This document shows positions 39,056-41,184 of a DNA stretch of 41,184 nt, piece by piece. This DNA is from an uncultured Bacteroidota bacterium (lineage in GTDB: Bacteria; Bacteroidota; Bacteroidia; JABEUT01). Positions within the stretch are counted from its first letter, which is position 1; each line of letters starts with the position of its first letter. The DNA is taken from NCBI GenBank assembly GCA_903916255.1, contig CAIWVW010000035.1:1-41184 (forward strand), read 5' to 3'. The notes beneath the pieces were generated by a model, which saw nothing but the letters and a program-made list of their open reading frames with translations, was not told where the DNA came from and did not search any database. Made by a program: the position numbers and the translations under genes.

Positions 39056-41110
39056 ATGAAAAAAATTACATTGTTCTTTTTACTTTTACCTTTTAGCTTT
39101 ACACTCGTAAAAGCACAGTCGGGCATAATTAACACTATTGCCGGAGATGCCGGTGTGGGGTATAATGGCGACAACCGTCAGGCCACCACTGCCGAACTGG
39201 ACCAGGATGGGGGTGTTGCAGTTGATGCTGCTGGCAATGTTTATATTGCCGATTATAACAACAACCGTATCCGTAAAGTAGCCACCACAGGCATTATAAC
39301 CACCGTTGCCGGGAACGGGTTTAACGGCTTCTCCGGTAACGGAGGCCAAGCCACTGCGGCTGAAATCAGTTTCCCCGAATGTGTTCGCGTGGATACGCTG
39401 GGCAATATTTATTTTTCGGAAGCAGGCAATGCCATTATCCGTAAGGTGAATGCTGCCGGCCGAATAAGCACTATTGCAGGTATTCCCGGTATTGGCGGAT
39501 TCAGCGGAAATGGCGGACAAGCCACCGCAGCCGAATTGAACAATCCGGTTGGTATAGCTATAGATAAAAACCTGAATGTGTATGTTGCCGACCAGGTGAA
39601 CAACCAAATCCGTAAAATATCCACTTCAGGAATTATTACCGCAGTTGCGGGAACCGGCGCTGCCGGGTTCAGCGGAAACGGAGCTCAGGCAACAAATGCA
39701 AAACTTGACCAGCCCACAGGCGTTGCAGTTGACCGTGCAGGCAACATGTATATTGCCGATTATATGAATAACGAGGTACGAAAAGTATCGTCAACGGGAA
39801 TAATAAATCAGTTTGCAGGAACTACGGTTGGAAATTTTAATGGTTTTGGCGGAACAGCCGATACCACAGAATTATTTAATCCTACCGGGGTTGCAGTATC
39901 GAATGTTACAGGCAATGTATATATAGCTGATGCAGGAAACGGCGTAGTGCGCGAAGTAATAGTATCAACCAACCAAATGTATGTTATTGCAGGTATTGTG
40001 GACGATGCTTTTAGCGGAGATGGCGGCCCTGCTTATCTGGCAGAGGTGAACTATCCGTTCGATGTGATGCCCGATAATAACAGCAATGTATATATCGCCG
40101 ATTTAGGCAATAACCGTATTCGTAAAATTACTGCCGGATGCGCCGGAAATACAGCCACCATTGGCGTGTATAACTATCCGGAATGCTATGGCGGAACCGA
40201 TGGAATTATGGAAGGCTTCACCAATTCGAATTTTGAGCCATATCAATATCTATGGTCGCCAGGCGGAAAAACCACTATGAAAGATTCAGGCGTTGTTGCC
40301 GGCACCTATACGCTTACTGTTACCGATGCATTAGGATGTTCAGCAACTACTTCTACTGCTATTACACAGCCTACACAGGTTGTGGTTACCACCGGAACTT
40401 ACACCACTTGTGCGGGTAGCCAGGTAACCATGTCATCGAGTGCTTCGGGTGGAGTAGGGGCTTATACCTACACCTGGATTACAGGCGCGCCTACCGATAC
40501 TACAACCGTACTTGCAGTAGATTCCACTACCTACACTATATATGTAAACGATGGAAACGGTTGTTATGATTCGGCTACAGCCTATGTAGATGTAAATCCG
40601 CTGCCATTGGTAATATTGAATGCGCAAACCTACAGGGTATGCACAACAGATACCAGCGATACCCTTGCAGGTTCCCCCGCAGGCGGAACATATTCCGGGC
40701 CCGACTTAACAGGCAATATTTTCAACCCAAGTGCAGCCGGAGCAGGTACATGGAATTTTACCTATTCCTATACCGACCCTAATACAGGTTGCTCCGCGAC
40801 AGGCGTGCAGAGCATTATTGTAAGTACATGCACAGGCATAGAGGCCCTGAAAGGCGATTCAAGGATTGCGGTTTATCCGAACCCTGCCAGCAACCAATTT
40901 ACCGTAGAATTGCAAAGCGGCGATGCAGCCCAAATAATAACCATGTATAACGTGACCGGACAACAGGTGTATGAACACAAATATACTTCTGCCGATAACT
41001 CTCAACTGACAACCATCAATACACAAGAGTTCTCCAACGGAGTTTACTTCCTGAAAGTTGTGTTGCAAGATGGCAGCACCCTAGTTCAGAAGGTTGACAT
41101 TGTGAAATAG
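39056..41110 (+). CDS. Large T9SS-secreted NHL-repeat protein
   Basis: 684 aa. Signal peptide 1-21 (ending LVKAQ). Residues about 23-360 hold six NHL-type repeats with the pattern TIAG..GF.GNGGQAT.A.L..P.GVAVD..GN.YIAD..NN.IRK, predicted to form a beta-propeller. Then comes a SprB-like repeat (CYGGTDGIMEGF..YQYLWSPGGKTTMKDSGVVAGTYTLTVTDALGCSA), further Ig/PKD-like segments to about 600, and a sorting domain (AVYPNPASNQFTVEL, ITMYNVTGQQV, FSNGVYFLKV, VQKVDIVK). It is a surface or extracellular host protein, perhaps adhesion or gliding related, unrelated to the phage region. Confidence 0.9.
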   Translation: MKKITLFFLLLPFSFTLVKAQSGIINTIAGDAGVGYNGDNRQATTAELDQDGGVAVDAAGNVYIADYNNNRIRKVATTGIITTVAGNGFNGFSGNGGQATAAEISFPECVRVDTLGNIYFSEAGNAIIRKVNAAGRISTIAGIPGIGGFSGNGGQATAAELNNPVGIAIDKNLNVYVADQVNNQIRKISTSGIITAVAGTGAAGFSGNGAQATNAKLDQPTGVAVDRAGNMYIADYMNNEVRKVSSTGIINQFAGTTVGNFNGFGGTADTTELFNPTGVAVSNVTGNVYIADAGNGVVREVIVSTNQMYVIAGIVDDAFSGDGGPAYLAEVNYPFDVMPDNNSNVYIADLGNNRIRKITAGCAGNTATIGVYNYPECYGGTDGIMEGFTNSNFEPYQYLWSPGGKTTMKDSGVVAGTYTLTVTDALGCSATTSTAITQPTQVVVTTGTYTTCAGSQVTMSSSASGGVGAYTYTWITGAPTDTTTVLAVDSTTYTIYVNDGNGCYDSATAYVDVNPLPLVILNAQTYRVCTTDTSDTLAGSPAGGTYSGPDLTGNIFNPSAAGAGTWNFTYSYTDPNTGCSATGVQSIIVSTCTGIEALKGDSRIAVYPNPASNQFTVELQSGDAAQIITMYNVTGQQVYEHKYTSADNSQLTTINTQEFSNGVYFLKVVLQDGSTLVQKVDIVK

Positions 41111-41130
41111 GATATTGGATTTAATAATGG

Positions 41131-41162
41131 AAAACCCTGACGGTAAACGTCAGGGTTTTTTG
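41131..41162 (+). terminator. Strong intrinsic terminator
   Basis: AAAACCCTGACG (41131-41142), loop GTAAA, then CGTCAGGGTTTT (41148-41159) and further T residues. A perfect 12-bp stem directly after the NHL gene. Confidence 0.9.
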
Positions 41163-41184
41163 TTTCGGCCTAATGGGTATTCGC

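Overview
The DNA is from a member of the Bacteroidota, most likely a Chitinophagales/Sphingobacteriales-type environmental bacterium. Four open reading frames end in type IX secretion (T9SS) C-terminal sorting domains, most recognisable promoters carry the Bacteroidota -7 element TAnnTTTG, and intergenic regions are rich in A/T simple repeats and REP-like palindromes. No tRNA, rRNA or CRISPR array was seen.

Layout. 1-186 is the 3' end of a T9SS-secreted host protein. About 300-36112 holds the structural and lysis genes of a contractile-tailed, partly Mu-like phage particle: gp36-like connector and DUF935-type portal (1263-3908); a 121-aa orphan (8192-8557); tail-terminator-like protein, baseplate J, gpW/gp46-like wedge and three paralogous fibre-like proteins (9508-15917); ClpP-type protease with scaffold-like tail, major capsid protein, sheath, tube and frameshifted tail-assembly chaperone (16995-22586); a GH73 protein (24172-25431); baseplate hub proteins and a GH19 lysin (25583-28995); spike and LysM protein (29764-31163); and a fibre-like exported protein with a GH108 endolysin, holin candidates and a unimolecular-spanin candidate (31874-36112). 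Ordinary host-type genes lie between these blocks: aldo/keto reductase, two T9SS repeat proteins, small membrane or exported proteins, a lipoprotein, and a stand-alone S24 peptidase. From 36198 to the end there is an amino-acid permease, an IS1595 remnant, a HEPN-like gene with a divergent Lys-rich mini-gene, and a large NHL-repeat T9SS protein.

How it works together. Every phage block, and no interspersed host gene, is preceded by the perfect palindrome AGTCA-W-TGACT lying exactly 26 nt upstream of a TAnnTTTG-like element. There are nine such promoters (one with a second, tandem box), eight on the plus strand and one on the minus strand. A -33 TTG is absent from the plus-strand copies. The geometry puts the box centre near -43, as expected for a class II activator, so nine separate units form one regulon. 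I see no terminase, integrase or transposase, replication gene, phage repressor or conventional tape measure in the window. A packaging-capable head and tail set that is scattered, interrupted by host genes and co-regulated by one box is best read as a domesticated phage. A gene-transfer-agent-like system is the leading hypothesis; a decaying prophage is the main alternative.
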